This document shows positions 11,618 through 22,554 of a stretch of 50,013 bases of DNA, piece by piece. Location: the NCBI GenBank assembly GCA_002633005.1, contig NMRA01000302.1, forward strand, positions 489,628 to 539,640, in the 5' to 3' direction. The position numbers and the translations under genes are program-made. Each line of letters begins with the position of its first letter. Positions within the stretch are counted from its first letter, which is position 1. The notes beneath the pieces were generated by a model, which saw nothing but the letters and a program-made list of their open reading frames with translations, was not told the origin of the DNA and ran no database searches. Source of the DNA: Phoronis australis. Its lineage: Eukaryota > Phoronida > Phoronidae.

Positions 11618-12771
11618 AGGGCTTAATAACTCCAAATTGGGTGCAGGTACGGTCTTTAAATTCAGCATATAACTTTGGACAGTATATAAATTTTGATTGG
11701 TTATATAATCGTATTCCATATTGCACCGGAAGAGGTCTTTTGGTGCAAAGGTCATGTAATTTTTGAAAATGCTACTCCTCCTTCAGTTTTAAAGCTATAT
11801 TTTTCAAATTCGGTGCACAGGTATAAGTCAACATAACAATTAAAAAAATTACTGTTCTAAGTAATCGGGTCATCCTATCAGGTGAAATAGGTCAAAGGTC
11901 ATTAGGTGCAAACTAAAATTTTGAGCTAGACACTTCAAATTGACAGGTCTGATTGCCACAGGTAAATCAAATCGGAATCCAAAGTTTCAGGTCATTTAGT
12001 GCAAACATGGGGTCATCAGGTGCATTTTTCTTCTGAAAATTTGACCTTTTCAATCAGCAAGTATTCTGATGTGTTAACCGTTAGACAACTGTGATTCTCA
12101 GCGTTAAACACATTTTCCATGGGCTTTGCAATAATTCTCCTAAAGATGCTTAAAATGCACCGGATAAGGTCAATTAGTGCAAAGGTCATGTAACGTTCAA
12201 AATGTTATATCTCTTACGTTTTTCAAGGAATTCTTTTCAATTTCAGCACACTGGTGTAAGTCAACATGCCAATTAAAGACCCTACTTTATTTCGCAATAG
12301 GCCTAACCAATCAGAAAAAATAGGTCAAAGGTCATTGAGTGCAAACAAAAATTTTGAGCTAGAGACTTCAGAATTACATATCTGTTTACTAAGTGCGAAT
12401 GAGTTTGAATTCTAAATATTCAGGTCATTTGGTGCACCCATGGGTCATTAGGTGCATTTTTCTTTTGAAAGTTTGACCACTTCATTCATCTTGTATTCTG
12501 AAGTGCTTAAAGAAAAACATCTGTGATTATTAGCATTAATCACACTTTTAATCGAGTTAACAATTACTCCCTCATCGGGGCTCATAATGCACCGTAAGAG
12601 GTCAATTAGTGGAAAGGTCATCAAAAAAGTAATATGTAATTTCTCCTACAATTTTAAAGAATTCCTTTTCATATTGGTAAACGGGTTGCTGTCAGTAACT
12701 TTCCATAATAATTCCAGTAATACGCACGCACAGAGTCCGTTATTGTCACGCCGTGACAATAATCTTTCTAG
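11618..12771 (+). mobile_element. Non-autonomous Helitron/Helentron-like element B (5'-truncated)
   Basis: Starts abruptly at the gcttaataactccaaattgg segment found about 100 bp inside element A, so the 5' terminus is missing. It carries two 433-bp units (register marks 11827 and 12260). It ends with the same hairpin and CTAG at 12768-12771, immediately followed by element C. Confidence 0.7.
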
Positions 12772-13513
12772 TTCTTATTCTTCTTATTCTTATTCTTCTT
12801 CCGACCAACTTTGAGGCTTAATAACTCCAAATTGGGTGCAGGTACGGTCTTTAAATTCAGCATATGAGTTTTGACAATATATAAATTTTGATTGGTTATA
12901 TAATCATATTCCATATTGCACATGAAGAGGTCGTTTGGTGCAAAGGTCATAGAATTTTCAAAATGCTACTCCTCCTTCAGTTTTAAAGCTATCTTTTTCA
13001 AATTCGGTGCAAAGGTATCAATCAACATGACAATTTAAAAATTACTTTTCTAAGTAATCGGGTCATCCAATCAGGTGAAATAGGTAAAAGGTCATCAGAT
13101 GCAAACTAAAATTTTGAGCTAGAGACTTCAAAATTACATATCTGTTTACTAAGTGCGATTGAGTTTGAATTATAAATTTTCAGGTCATTTGGTGCACCCA
13201 TGGGATCATTAGGTGCATTTTTCTTCTGAAAGTTTGACCAATTCATTCATCTTGTATTCTGAAGTGCTTAAAGTACAACATCTGTGATTTTTAGCATTAA
13301 CCACACTTTTAATCGAGTTAACAATTACTCCCTCATCGGGGCTCATAACGCAGCGGAAGAGGTCAATTAGTGGAAAGGTCATCAAAAAATTAATGTGTAA
13401 TTTCTCCTACAATTTTAAAGAATTCTTTTTCATATTGGTAAATGGGTTGCTGTCAGTAACTTTCCGCACGCGCAGAGTCCGTTATTGTCACGCCGTGACA
13501 ATAATCTTTCTAG
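12772..13513 (+). mobile_element. Non-autonomous Helitron/Helentron-like element C (one core unit)
   Basis: Begins in the ttcttattc tract directly after the CTAG of element B. It runs through the cgaccaactttgaggc block and a single core unit in which an early-unit start is joined to a late-unit end. It finishes with acgcgcagagtcc, the hairpin and CTAG at 13510-13513. The 5' hairpin seen in element A is absent. Confidence 0.7.
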
Positions 13514-14203
13514 TTTGTATCTACCGGTCCATGATTGAATTCGTAAGCCCTGCCGGAAGTACCGCATAAAGAGCCTTGCTTGTTATTTTATTCTTATACC
13601 AGGGTTCAGGCCAAAAAGTAAATTGGTTCTTTCTGTGTTTTTAGTGGCTCACTTTTTCAAAAAAGAAAATCTACATGCAGAATTGATCAGATAGGTGATT
13701 TGTTTTTTACTCATCGCCTTGCAATCGATCGTGGCTCTCCAAACCTTCCTTACGCGCCTGTGTGCAGCTTTAAAAACGTGAGACTTTGACAGAAATTGAT
13801 TCAAGTGGGCGGGCGTTTTTCTGTTGTTTTAATCGGTCAGCGTAGGTTTTAAAATGAACCGATTCACGTTTTATGTCTAGAGTATGACCTGCATAGTAGG
13901 CCTATAATAGACAATACTCGAATGTATAGTTCGGAGAATGTCTCACTGATGATACAGTCTCCCTTTTATCCTACGTTTTAACATCGTCATGTCTCTCGGG
14001 ACTCTATGTCATCAGTGACCCAGAGATAAGAGGGATATTCAGAGAGTTTGAGAAATGTAGACAGAAATTTACAAATAACTTCCGCCGTGCCGTGTTTAAC
14101 GGTACTTGTAACAGAGCCCAGTTGCATTAAAGTTATACGCCGTAGAGCAACAATGACGTCCTATCATCACGCGTCATGCTGTCATTGTAGAACAAAACAC
14201 CTA
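13514..14203. other. Non-coding stretch
   Basis: No coding, RNA or repeat structure recognised here. Confidence 0.4.
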
Positions 14204-14604
14204 GGCCCGGTCTCCAATCTTTTTACTCGAAATGGAACTCGAAATTAGGTTTGGCATTTTCTACTCTACTTTTGGGCGAACTCAAGATAAGTGTCTATTA
14301 TTCTATGCTCGAGTACACAATAACTTACGTAGTTAATTTATTGCCCTTAGTTCACAGTTTGTAAACCCAATATTAAAGCATTAAGTTCGAGTTTGAACTC
14401 GAAATTTCGAGTTTTTACTCGAGTTTGTAGCACGAATATAATTGTCTTCAGGGGCAAACTTGAACTAGAAACTCCTATGCATAAACTATAATGTATTCCA
14501 GCACAGTCTTATAACCAATTATCTTAAATTTGCACAAAAGGAGCAGAGAAATTGCCAAAAATAGTTTCGAGTTCGTTTCGAGTACAAAGATTAGAGACCG
14601 GGCC
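14204..14604. mobile_element. 401-bp MITE with about 42-bp terminal inverted repeats
   Basis: The left end GGCCCGGTCTCCAATCTTT (14204) pairs with the right end AAAGATTAGAGACCGGGCC (ending 14604), and the match continues inward through the actcgaaa/tttcgagt motif. The interior is filled with more cgagtt/aactcg palindromes. No coding capacity, so it must be mobilised in trans. Confidence 0.85.
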
Positions 14605-15018
14605 CTGATGTCATGCAACAATCAAACTTATCTAGCGGATATAATTTTGAAGTTTTATGCAATCCAGCCCAGATCTATAAATGTATATCAACTCACATTT
14701 CCTGAGATACGGTCATGCGCTTAACGACAGAATTTGTAACAGATATTAAAGTGTAATTTGCAAGGTCCAAGCATGTTAAATTGCAATAATATCTTCAAGG
14801 TATTGCTATTTGGATGTATTTTATTCAAATCATCGTATTATTGTATCTTTAGTTATTTTAAAAAAGAGAAAATTAGAAAATGCGCGAAAAGTTGACCTTT
14901 GACACCGTGACATGGTGTTGGGGAACACAAACCAGATCATATCCCACAATGCAGTTCACTGCTATTATATCACAGTACACGAAGAACAAAGACCGTTCAA
15001 TCTTGGCGTGTTTTAGCC

Positions 15019-15264
15019 ATGGTGCATCGGTGTGTGTGTGCTAACTATTTTAACACCACCCAGGTGGAAGGCATGAGCCCATTTAAATTCTAAAAAGACA
15101 AGCATCTGGCTGCGTAATGGCAGGTTTTCGTGTACTCTGCACGTCTTTTGAAAATGACTGTTGAGTCAGCCATCTGTCGGAGCCGAAATATGCTCCGACC
15201 ATTTTGAGGACGGCTGCTTTGACGACAAACACATCATGAAGGTTGAAGCTGGTCTTATAAAAAG
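15019..15264 (+). pseudogene. Decayed THAP zinc-finger exon
   Basis: From the ATG the frame reads MVHRCVCANYFNTTQ, the typical N-terminal start of a THAP (C2CH) DNA-binding domain. The later part reads CSDHFEDGCFDDKHIMKVEA, matching the THAP C-x2-H and following segment, and it ends at a good donor (aaaag/gtaagt). Two in-frame stops and at least one frameshift separate the halves. THAP domains occur both in transposases and in host regulators. No transposase is preserved downstream, so the origin is open. Confidence 0.65.
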
Positions 15265-16074
15265 GTAAGTTACCTTGAGAATTTTGATGTACAATAATTC
15301 ATGACGCTTTCGCAGGGCCCGAACAATAACAATATTTTTTCACAATCACCGTAGTTTTCAAGTGTTTAAAATCTGTTGTTTTTCCGTGAAAGATTTAGTT
15401 ATAAATGGATCAGTAAAACTAAAAGCCACAACAAATAAAGCTGATCTCAAAAGATGCATGTATTTTGAAAAGAATGAAGACTATGAATAAAGTAAAACAG
15501 GATGGTAACTCAATTCCAAGGTTTTGATTATTAAAGTAGTCTGTTTCAAAAAAAAACAGGATTAAAATCTAGTTTTGGCATTTGCTTGAAGGTTATAAAG
15601 GAAGGCGAAAACTTGCAATTATATATCATCGTGTTTTACTTTAATCATGAACAACTCTGGATTCAAATTTTTTTTTTACTTTTGAATTGCCGCTGTTGTG
15701 CTTTTCAGAGTATGTAAATGAAAGGAGAACACTTTCCACTTAGTGCGGAACAAAAGAGAAACTGGAGATCTTGAAATTCGCTTAGAAATTTATGCCCCTC
15801 CAATGCCGACTGCTGGTGCTCAAGATGTGTCCAAGGAGGATGCCGTGGCACAGATAAATTCAGACTTGGTGCTTTGTCAATGGACAGCACTGGAATTTCT
15901 TTCCGTCACATATTTAACAGTCACTACCAATGTTTCAGATCAAATTTTTGATAGTGGTGCAGATAGCAATGCCAGAGTGTTTATAGTACCAGTAGTGGAA
16001 ATTGTGAAAAGCTTTTGTGTGTGGTATTTTGCTGTCCCATTTGTATAGATAAACCCAGTGATATACCATGTTCT
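15265..16074. other. Non-coding stretch, one unassigned open frame
   Basis: An open frame at 15743-16048 (about 101 codons) follows the THAP relic, but its protein shows no motif I recognise. A T-rich tract at about 15669-15680 precedes it. It could be a decayed downstream exon of the THAP gene; I cannot support a call. Confidence 0.3.
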
Positions 16075-16221
16075 AGTGGCAGATTTAGAGGGGGGCCATG
16101 CCCCCCTAAAATTCTCCCAGATTCCATTTGACTGTTTGGGGGTGCGAATGTCTGACCGGCAAAATCCTGGCTAATACCGTGCCCTGGCCCCCCTAACTCA
16201 AAAGCCTGAATCCGCATCTGG
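16075..16221. mobile_element. GC-rich foldback element
   Basis: Left part GGCAGATTTAGAGGGGGGCC, right part GGCCCCCCTAACTCAAAAGCC followed by tgaatccgcatctgg. The ends are imperfect inverted repeats with long G/C runs. The same left end recurs at the window edge (49998-50013). Confidence 0.65.
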
Positions 16222-16589
16222 AAACATTTCAATGGTTCTTCAATACAATGACTATAAATATTGCGGCATAGCTTTTTTAAGTATATTTGATTTGCATACA
16301 GAGGGTCGGTAAAGGAAGACTTTCTTAAGTGGGGGTGAAAAGGTACTTGTTTGGGTCGTCAGTCTTTTCGTGCGACAATCTCATCTAAATTGTACACAGA
16401 ATAATCACTTGCACAGAATTCGAACATTGTCTTGGGAATTTTTGAGTGAGTGGTATAAGCACTCACTCCAGAATTCCCAATTCCTACTCATGTGCATACT
16501 TTTTGTGTTTTCACACCATGTCATAGACATCTAAAGCTATTGCATACTGGAGTTTTTGGGTTGAGATTCAGTGATTTCTCATTGAATTA

Positions 16590-16729
16590 CAGTAGAACTC
16601 GATAAGTTGTATCCAGTGAGACTGAGATATTTCATCAAAGTTAGAGTTATTTGGAGGCGTTACTGCGGAATTAATGCTAACCTTTCTAAAGTTCCCACTG
16701 AAGCGCTACCAATTTAGAGAGTTCTACTG
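16590..16729. mobile_element. 140-bp Tc1/mariner-type MITE flanked by TA
   Basis: Ends are CAGTAGAACTC (16590-16600) and GAGTTCTACTG (16719-16729), a perfect 11-bp inverted repeat, with TA directly outside both ends (16588-16589 and 16730-16731). A TA target duplication is the Tc1/mariner signature. No coding capacity. Confidence 0.85.
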
Positions 16730-17267
16730 TATAAGAAGAGGGCAGAAGATTCAGTCTCGACTTCAGACTATGGCCCAGATTTTTTATGTAACAGCCATAC
16801 TGTTCAATGTGTTCGCTTCAAGCACACAAACTGGGCTCCAATGAGACAAATTCCTCTGTTTACCTAGGTAAACCATAAGTTTAACTGATGTTGAGTTTAG
16901 AGGTTTATAATGTAGTCCTAGTTAAATTACACTTGTCATGACCATGTTATCATAAGTAACCAGATTGATGAGCATCAATAAATGCTGCTCGCTGTGTTAA
17001 TTATTTACCATTCTGAAACCACAGAAGTCTATTCATGGAATGCCTACTTCAATTTCATGCCGCTGAGGTTGCACTGCGATTGCATTCGTTTATTACGATG
17101 TTTGATCTTTCTATGGAATTTGTCACTACAACTTTTTGCAACTCGTTTGAATTACATAAAACTAGTCCCCGAGTCACAAGTTTTTATAACAGAATACATA
17201 GGTCATGTGGAGGAGTTGGCATTCCAGGGCTAAGACAACTGTTGATATCTATAAATGGGTGAAACTT

Positions 17268-17690
17268 TTAAGAAAATCCTTGGAACTCAAAGTCTTCCTC
17301 ATTTCCTGGCGGAGGGTAGAAAGCTCTGATGCAGGCTACTGCGCATGCTGGAATGACAACACGGACTGTTCGTCCTAAGTGACCGTGTACCCATCTTTGG
17401 AACTGTCTGTAGGCCACGTGTCAAATCCTTTTATCCAAGGGTCTGTCATAGCCATCAGGATATTGGCTTTTGTACTGCAACCATGCAGTCTCCAAAACAC
17501 CACGATTGATGTATACAGGTTTAAACCCCCATGCTCTACAATACTTCTGTGTTAGTTGTCACGCTTCATTTCTTCATCAAGTTTTGCAACAACCTTGTCA
17601 ACCTCTTGGCAACATACTCTTTCTTCAACAACTGAGGTTGTCTGACAGTTGCCCCAGGTGCACCTGCAAGATGTGTCAACAATAATACAC
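17268..17690 (-). pseudogene. P2X7-type C-terminal cysteine-rich domain, decayed gene fragment
   Basis: On the minus strand a first part reads WGNCQTTSVVEERVCCQEVD, matching the family WC.CG.C..MPT..E..CC block. After an in-frame stop and frame change at about 17560 a second part continues through FKPVYINRGVLETAWLQY, then AYRQFQRWVHGHLGRTVRVV and IPACAVACIRAFYPPPG, ending at a stop at 17268. This is the intracellular domain first known from the P2X7 receptor tail and widespread in invertebrate genomes as stand-alone or transposon-linked proteins. The stop at the frame change and a TGA between DKRI and HVAYRQF mark it as non-functional. No channel portion is visible nearby. Confidence 0.75.
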
Positions 17691-18390
17691 TATTTCAGTA
17701 AACATCAAAATTTCGAATTGAAAAATTTACCAAGAGTGCCTCTACCAAATTGAGGGGTCTACATACGACTTCAGTTTTCAGGAAAATTGGTTGGAACATC
17801 ACAACCTAATTATTTTTTGCACAAATTGATCATATATAGTAAAGATATTTACTTTTCATACAAATGAATAGTGCTACACCCAAGGCAGTGGTAGATCATG
17901 CCCGGGGGATATAGTAATGGACATTAGTTGTCTGATTTTTTAGCTGACCCTAAGACAAAAGGTAGTTGCCTTGATTCATTGATGGAGGGAACTGTTTTGT
18001 ATGTAGTCGTGAGACCTGTTCTCCCAATCTGAGTCCTATCGGCACCCACATACCATTAATCAAACTAGACAATGACAATAAGGCAAACCAACTTGAAAAG
18101 CAGCGTTGCCACTCAAAGGGTCGCCCATATTTTAAATATTACAGTATACATTAAAACTTCTTGATATGCTATATGGGCAATCACCAATCCAATGGTATGC
18201 TCTCTTTACTCTATAGAAACTTTACCAGGCGGTTCCTGCCCAAGTCGACTCGTAACCAAGCCATGTACCATATTTCATTTATAAATAATGGCAACATTGG
18301 TCAATGTACATCGATGTCAGATGTTGACTGTGGGTTTGTTTAAAAGGTAGCTATGCTTTGAGGTTGTGCGTAGATGGAGAGTGAATAATC
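17691..18390. other. Non-coding stretch
   Basis: No recognisable gene. The upstream part of the P2X7-like fragment would be expected here on the minus strand, but I could not see one. Confidence 0.35.
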
Positions 18391-19212
18391 AAATCCAGTA
18401 ATTAATTTATTATATGACAACACCTAATTAGACAAGTGAAACCTATTGTTAATTAAGTAATTAACTACAAAGAGTAACTACGCTAGCGCCCTCTTTAAAG
18501 ATTACTTTAATCAAACAACCAAAACAATCAAATGTTTTATCTGCTATCCAAGCTAGAACTCTCCACATGTTGGATGTCTGTCCTGTTGGTGGATTTTCGA
18601 ACTACACACACACTGTATAGCGACAGTGTACGTGCTGGTCACCGTCTCTGGTGATGCAACACTTGCAGGCAATTTCTTCTACCCGCGACTCTTCTTGCTG
18701 GTCACAGTCTCTGGCTGATGACGCTACACTTCAGGTAGTATCTTACTACCCACAATGCAAGTGACAAGCTCTTAGTTAACTTCCTGTTCGTTAACCCTTG
18801 CCCTTGCCAAGATCCTTTCTAGAATCTTCCACGAGATGGCTCTGTCGTACAGTTGCTTATGTACACTGTAGCAAGTCCTTATGCTTCAACTACTATAGCG
18901 CATCTAATTATCTAGTTGATTTCAGCCCATAATATAACATTCTACTTATTTAGTGATTGGCTAATAAAAATCACATGATCATATCCACTCGTATTATTAG
19001 CTATTACAATTTGTTCTCAGAATATTCTAGAATCTCTAGAGTACTTTGACCCCAGAACCCAAAGTTGTAAACACCATCTAAAAATAGATTTTGACGTTAA
19101 AATACATGTCAACAAGTCTGACCCCATGATTTAAAACTACATATGCACAAATTTTGGGCAACTTAAAATGGATATATTCTTGCTAATTACTTAATCAATA
19201 TTTATTCTGACA
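18390..19212 (-). repeat. Putative 3' LTR of the Gmr1-like retroelement
   Basis: Downstream of the pol stop on the minus strand lies a purine-rich gacgagggg (19218-19226) followed closely by TGTCAG, a plausible polypurine tract and LTR start at 19212. The far end is not defined and no second LTR is in the window to compare with. Confidence 0.4.
18633..18765. repeat. Imperfect tandem repeat, two units of about 63-70 bp
   Basis: The phrase tgctggtcac(c/a)gtctctgg starts both units (18633 and 18696) and each ends in ctaccc(g/a)c. It lies in the presumed LTR. Confidence 0.75.
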
Positions 19213-19297
19213 AATAAGCCCCTCGTCAAGAAAATACTTCTTAAGTTTTTCTCAACATGGAAGACTTAAATATTGATTACCCAGTTTCCTTGAATCT

Positions 19298-21290
19298 TCA
19301 ATACTCTAACCTACTCAGGTAATCGGCACCAACAGTCTCTGAGCCTTTGATAGCTTCAACCTTAAATCGATAGTTTTGCAAAAACAAGGCCCACCTCATG
19401 ATGCGTCCATTGACTAACTTAGTTTTTTTAATGTAAGCCAGGGGTATGAATGATAAATTCTGTACCATACAAGTACTTCGCAAATTTTCTGATGGCAAAT
19501 ACAATAGCCAAACATTCCCTCTCTATGACAGAGTAATTCCGTTCCCGAGGTACCAATTTCTTACTAGCACATGCTACTGGGAACCTGCCATCATCATACT
19601 CCTGCAACAAAATACAGCCTATTCCAATATCTGACGCATCAGTCTGAACAATAAAAGGTTTACTGAAATCAGGTAATCTCAGTATGGGTGCTTTCGTCAG
19701 CAGGTCTCGAAGAGTGTCGAATGCATGCTGCTGAGCTTCTTCCCATTGCACGGTGTTAGGCTGTTTCTTCTTCGTGAGCTCAGTAAGCGGGACGGCGATT
19801 TCAGCGAAGTTTGGGATGAACTTCCTGTAGTAGCCAGCCAACCCAAGAAAAGAACGAACTTGTTTCTTCGTTCTGGGTCGTGGTGCATCTCGGATGCGTC
19901 CCAGCTTTTCTTCATCTATTGCCAGGTGCCCTTCACCGACCACATGTCCAACGAAATCGACGGAACGAGATCCAACCGAACACTTGGTGGGTCGAATCGT
20001 TAGTCCAGCTTCTCGCACACATTGGAAGGTGTCTCGCAAGGTGGCAAGGTGTTCAGTCCAGGTCTTATTATGGCACAGAATGTCATCCACATAATGTTCT
20101 GTATTATGTGCTCCTGCCAACGTCTTCCTCACCATGCAGTTGAAGGTCGCTGCCGAATTTGCCAGACCGAATGGCATCTTTTTAAACTTGTAGCAACCAT
20201 TTGGTCTTAGGCCGTGATTCTTCGGCGACAATGACTTGCCAGTACCCTTTACTTAGATCAATCTTTGTAAAATACTGGTCTTTACTGATCTTAGCCATGA
20301 TGTCATCAGGATTGCCCATCGGTTCCGAGTCGAACTTGGTGATGGCGTTCAAACGACGAAAATCGATGCAAAATCGATTTGAACCGTCCTTCTTCTTCAC
20401 TAAGACCACCGGAGAGTTATAGGGAGCATCAGATGGTTCTACGACTCCACACTTTAACATGTTGTCAATTTCCTCCTGCACAACCGACCCTGGGCATATG
20501 GCAGGGGATATGGCTTGACTCTCACCGGCTCTTCAATGATGGTCTCAATCTTGTGCTCAACCAGATGGGTTGTACCTGGTACTTCACCAAAGATGTCAGA
20601 GTACTCTTCTAGCAGACTTATCACCTCCCTTTGTTGACTAGTAGTGAGCTCGTCCGATATCTTGACATCTTTGTACGTTTCTTTTTGGTTTGTCGATCTC
20701 AGCTCTAGTAAATGTTCATCAACGACAACACCAATTTCATTGTCCATTTCAGGCTGCCGTACAGCTATGGCCGCAATGTCAGAATTCTGATCTGCATCAT
20801 CTTTACTTGCAGCCCCACTTTGGTCACGAGATACGTAGAGTTTCAAAAGGTTGGCATGGTACGTCTTGATGTTTCCACCAACCCTTACTCGGTAGTCTAT
20901 TTTGTTGAGTACCTCGGTCACTTCATAGGGACCCCTCCACTGCAGTAGCAGCTTGTTACTGTCAGTTGGTAACAATATTAAGACTCGGTCTCCTACTTTG
21001 AAAAGACGATCTCGTGTCTTTTTGTCATAATGGTGCTTGTATGCTTCACCAGTATTTCGTAAGTTTTCCCGCACCAGTTCACATGTCTCTTCCAGACGAT
21101 GTCGCAAGTCGAGGACATACTCATAAGTATTCCGTACGTCTGGTGCTTCATTGCCAGTCCACAACTCTTTAAGCACCTGCATTGGCCCTCGCACGGTTCT
21201 ACCATGCAACAGTTCCAATGGCGAGAAACNGCTGTACTCACTTGGACACACATTGCTTCCTTTGTGTTCCCCAACACCACGTCACAGATG
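19298..21290 (-). pseudogene. Gmr1-like Ty3/gypsy pol fragment (integrase C-end, then RT, then RNase H), broken
   Basis: Read on the minus strand, the fragment begins with the C-terminal part of an integrase: SPLELLHGRTVRGPMQVLKE and the GPY/F module around RGPYEVTEVLN. In the same open frame (21251-20454) it continues into the start of a Ty3/gypsy reverse transcriptase. RT follows with VLVKKKDGSNRFCIDFRRLN and FTKIDLSKGYW (20481-20182), then the YVDD active site and FLGLAGYYRKFIPNF (20231-19428), then RNase H with TDASDIGIG. The last segment (to 19298) ends in GADYLSRLEY. Frames break near 20465, 20200 and 19440, so it cannot make a complete polyprotein. Integrase ahead of RT is the order of copia elements and of the Gmr1 group within Ty3/gypsy. 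Gag, protease and most of the integrase are absent. Confidence 0.9.
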
Positions 21291-22087
21291 TGTAACGAAC
21301 GAAAATGCCGTTTCTATTCTCCGTTACAACGATGGCGTTACAACACCACCGCACTGAATATATAAATAACTTTGTATAGCGGCGTACAATTCAGTTAATG
21401 TTAAGAATATAGCAATGATAATTATAAACTAGAATTTAGACCATATTGTTGTTCAGATTGGTTTGGACCATGCAATTTCCTCTTTAATGTCATGTACGCA
21501 GTCTGACATGAGTAAAAATGTCACAATGCTCACTTCATATGTTAACTTGTATTTTTTGCCGAATCTCGGAATTCAAGATGGTTCTAGATAAGCACTTATA
21601 AGACGCAACAGGTCCGTAACCAGGGGGGGTTCGGAGGGTTCGATCGAACCCCCCGGCCCCCCACGGAAAAGGTCCAGCCCCAGCCTCTTCGTTAAAGCTA
21701 GGATATAGATGGACAACAACAATAAAATTGTTGTTGCTACTCGTACTACTAACTACCATGATAACCAAGTTAGTAGACAAATGAATTTGAGCTGATTAAG
21801 TGCTTCACGTAATCATCGTGGCGTAGGCTACCCGGCCAACTTCGCCCGAATGGTGAACTGGCGTGGATGACAGCAGCGTGCAGACGACTGAGATAAATAC
21901 AACTATATATATAGGTCATTGGTGCAGACGATTAGAGGAGACTTTATGTTTAATTCGTGGACATTGAATGCACGTGGTAGCTACACCAAAGTGTAACCAA
22001 AAAAGTGTAGAAGTAAATGTCTGTGACTAGCTAAGCTATATAGCAGCGAGAGAGCTCCCAAATGATCACAAAAAGTATAGTGCGGCG
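21291..22087. other. Non-coding stretch with a GC foldback
   Basis: The retroelement fragment ends here. Apart from the foldback at 21611-21663 no structure or gene is recognised. Confidence 0.4.
21611..21663. repeat. GC-rich foldback
   Basis: gggggGTTCGGAGGGTTCGATCGAACCCCCC is a near-perfect palindrome centred on TTCGATCGAA, followed by ggccccccac. It resembles the other short G/C foldbacks in the window in style but not in detailed sequence. Confidence 0.6.
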
Positions 22088-22554
22088 ACCAAAAACAAAA
22101 CAGCAGGGAACAGATTTGTCGTCTGCTGTTTTGGTATACTTGATAGCATAGTACGATAACGTGCAGACACTTTCAAATTTCAAATTGAAAGTGATCCTCA
22201 AATATTTTGTTCATCTAGTGTCCACTTTGATTGTGGATCGGTGGATTGACATGCATGCGTGTTCGCTTGTGTGTGCGCTTCCTTTCTCTTTAAATTCAGT
22301 AGGCCTACACGTCGACGGTAAGTTCACTATTGGCAGTCCTCCTTCGTTGCTCAAAAATCTGACATTAACTACCGTGTTTTCTTTCACTGAGAAATCCCCG
22401 ACAAGCATGTTTATATTATAAGGGAAAGGTAGCTCTAGACCTAATAAAATCTTTGGTCAATGATTAAAGTCTTCTCTTGTCAATCAATGTCAATGGTGCA
22501 CAGCCTCGCAGGCTTCATACGAGCAACAAACTTTATTGAGAATGTTTCCAAGGT

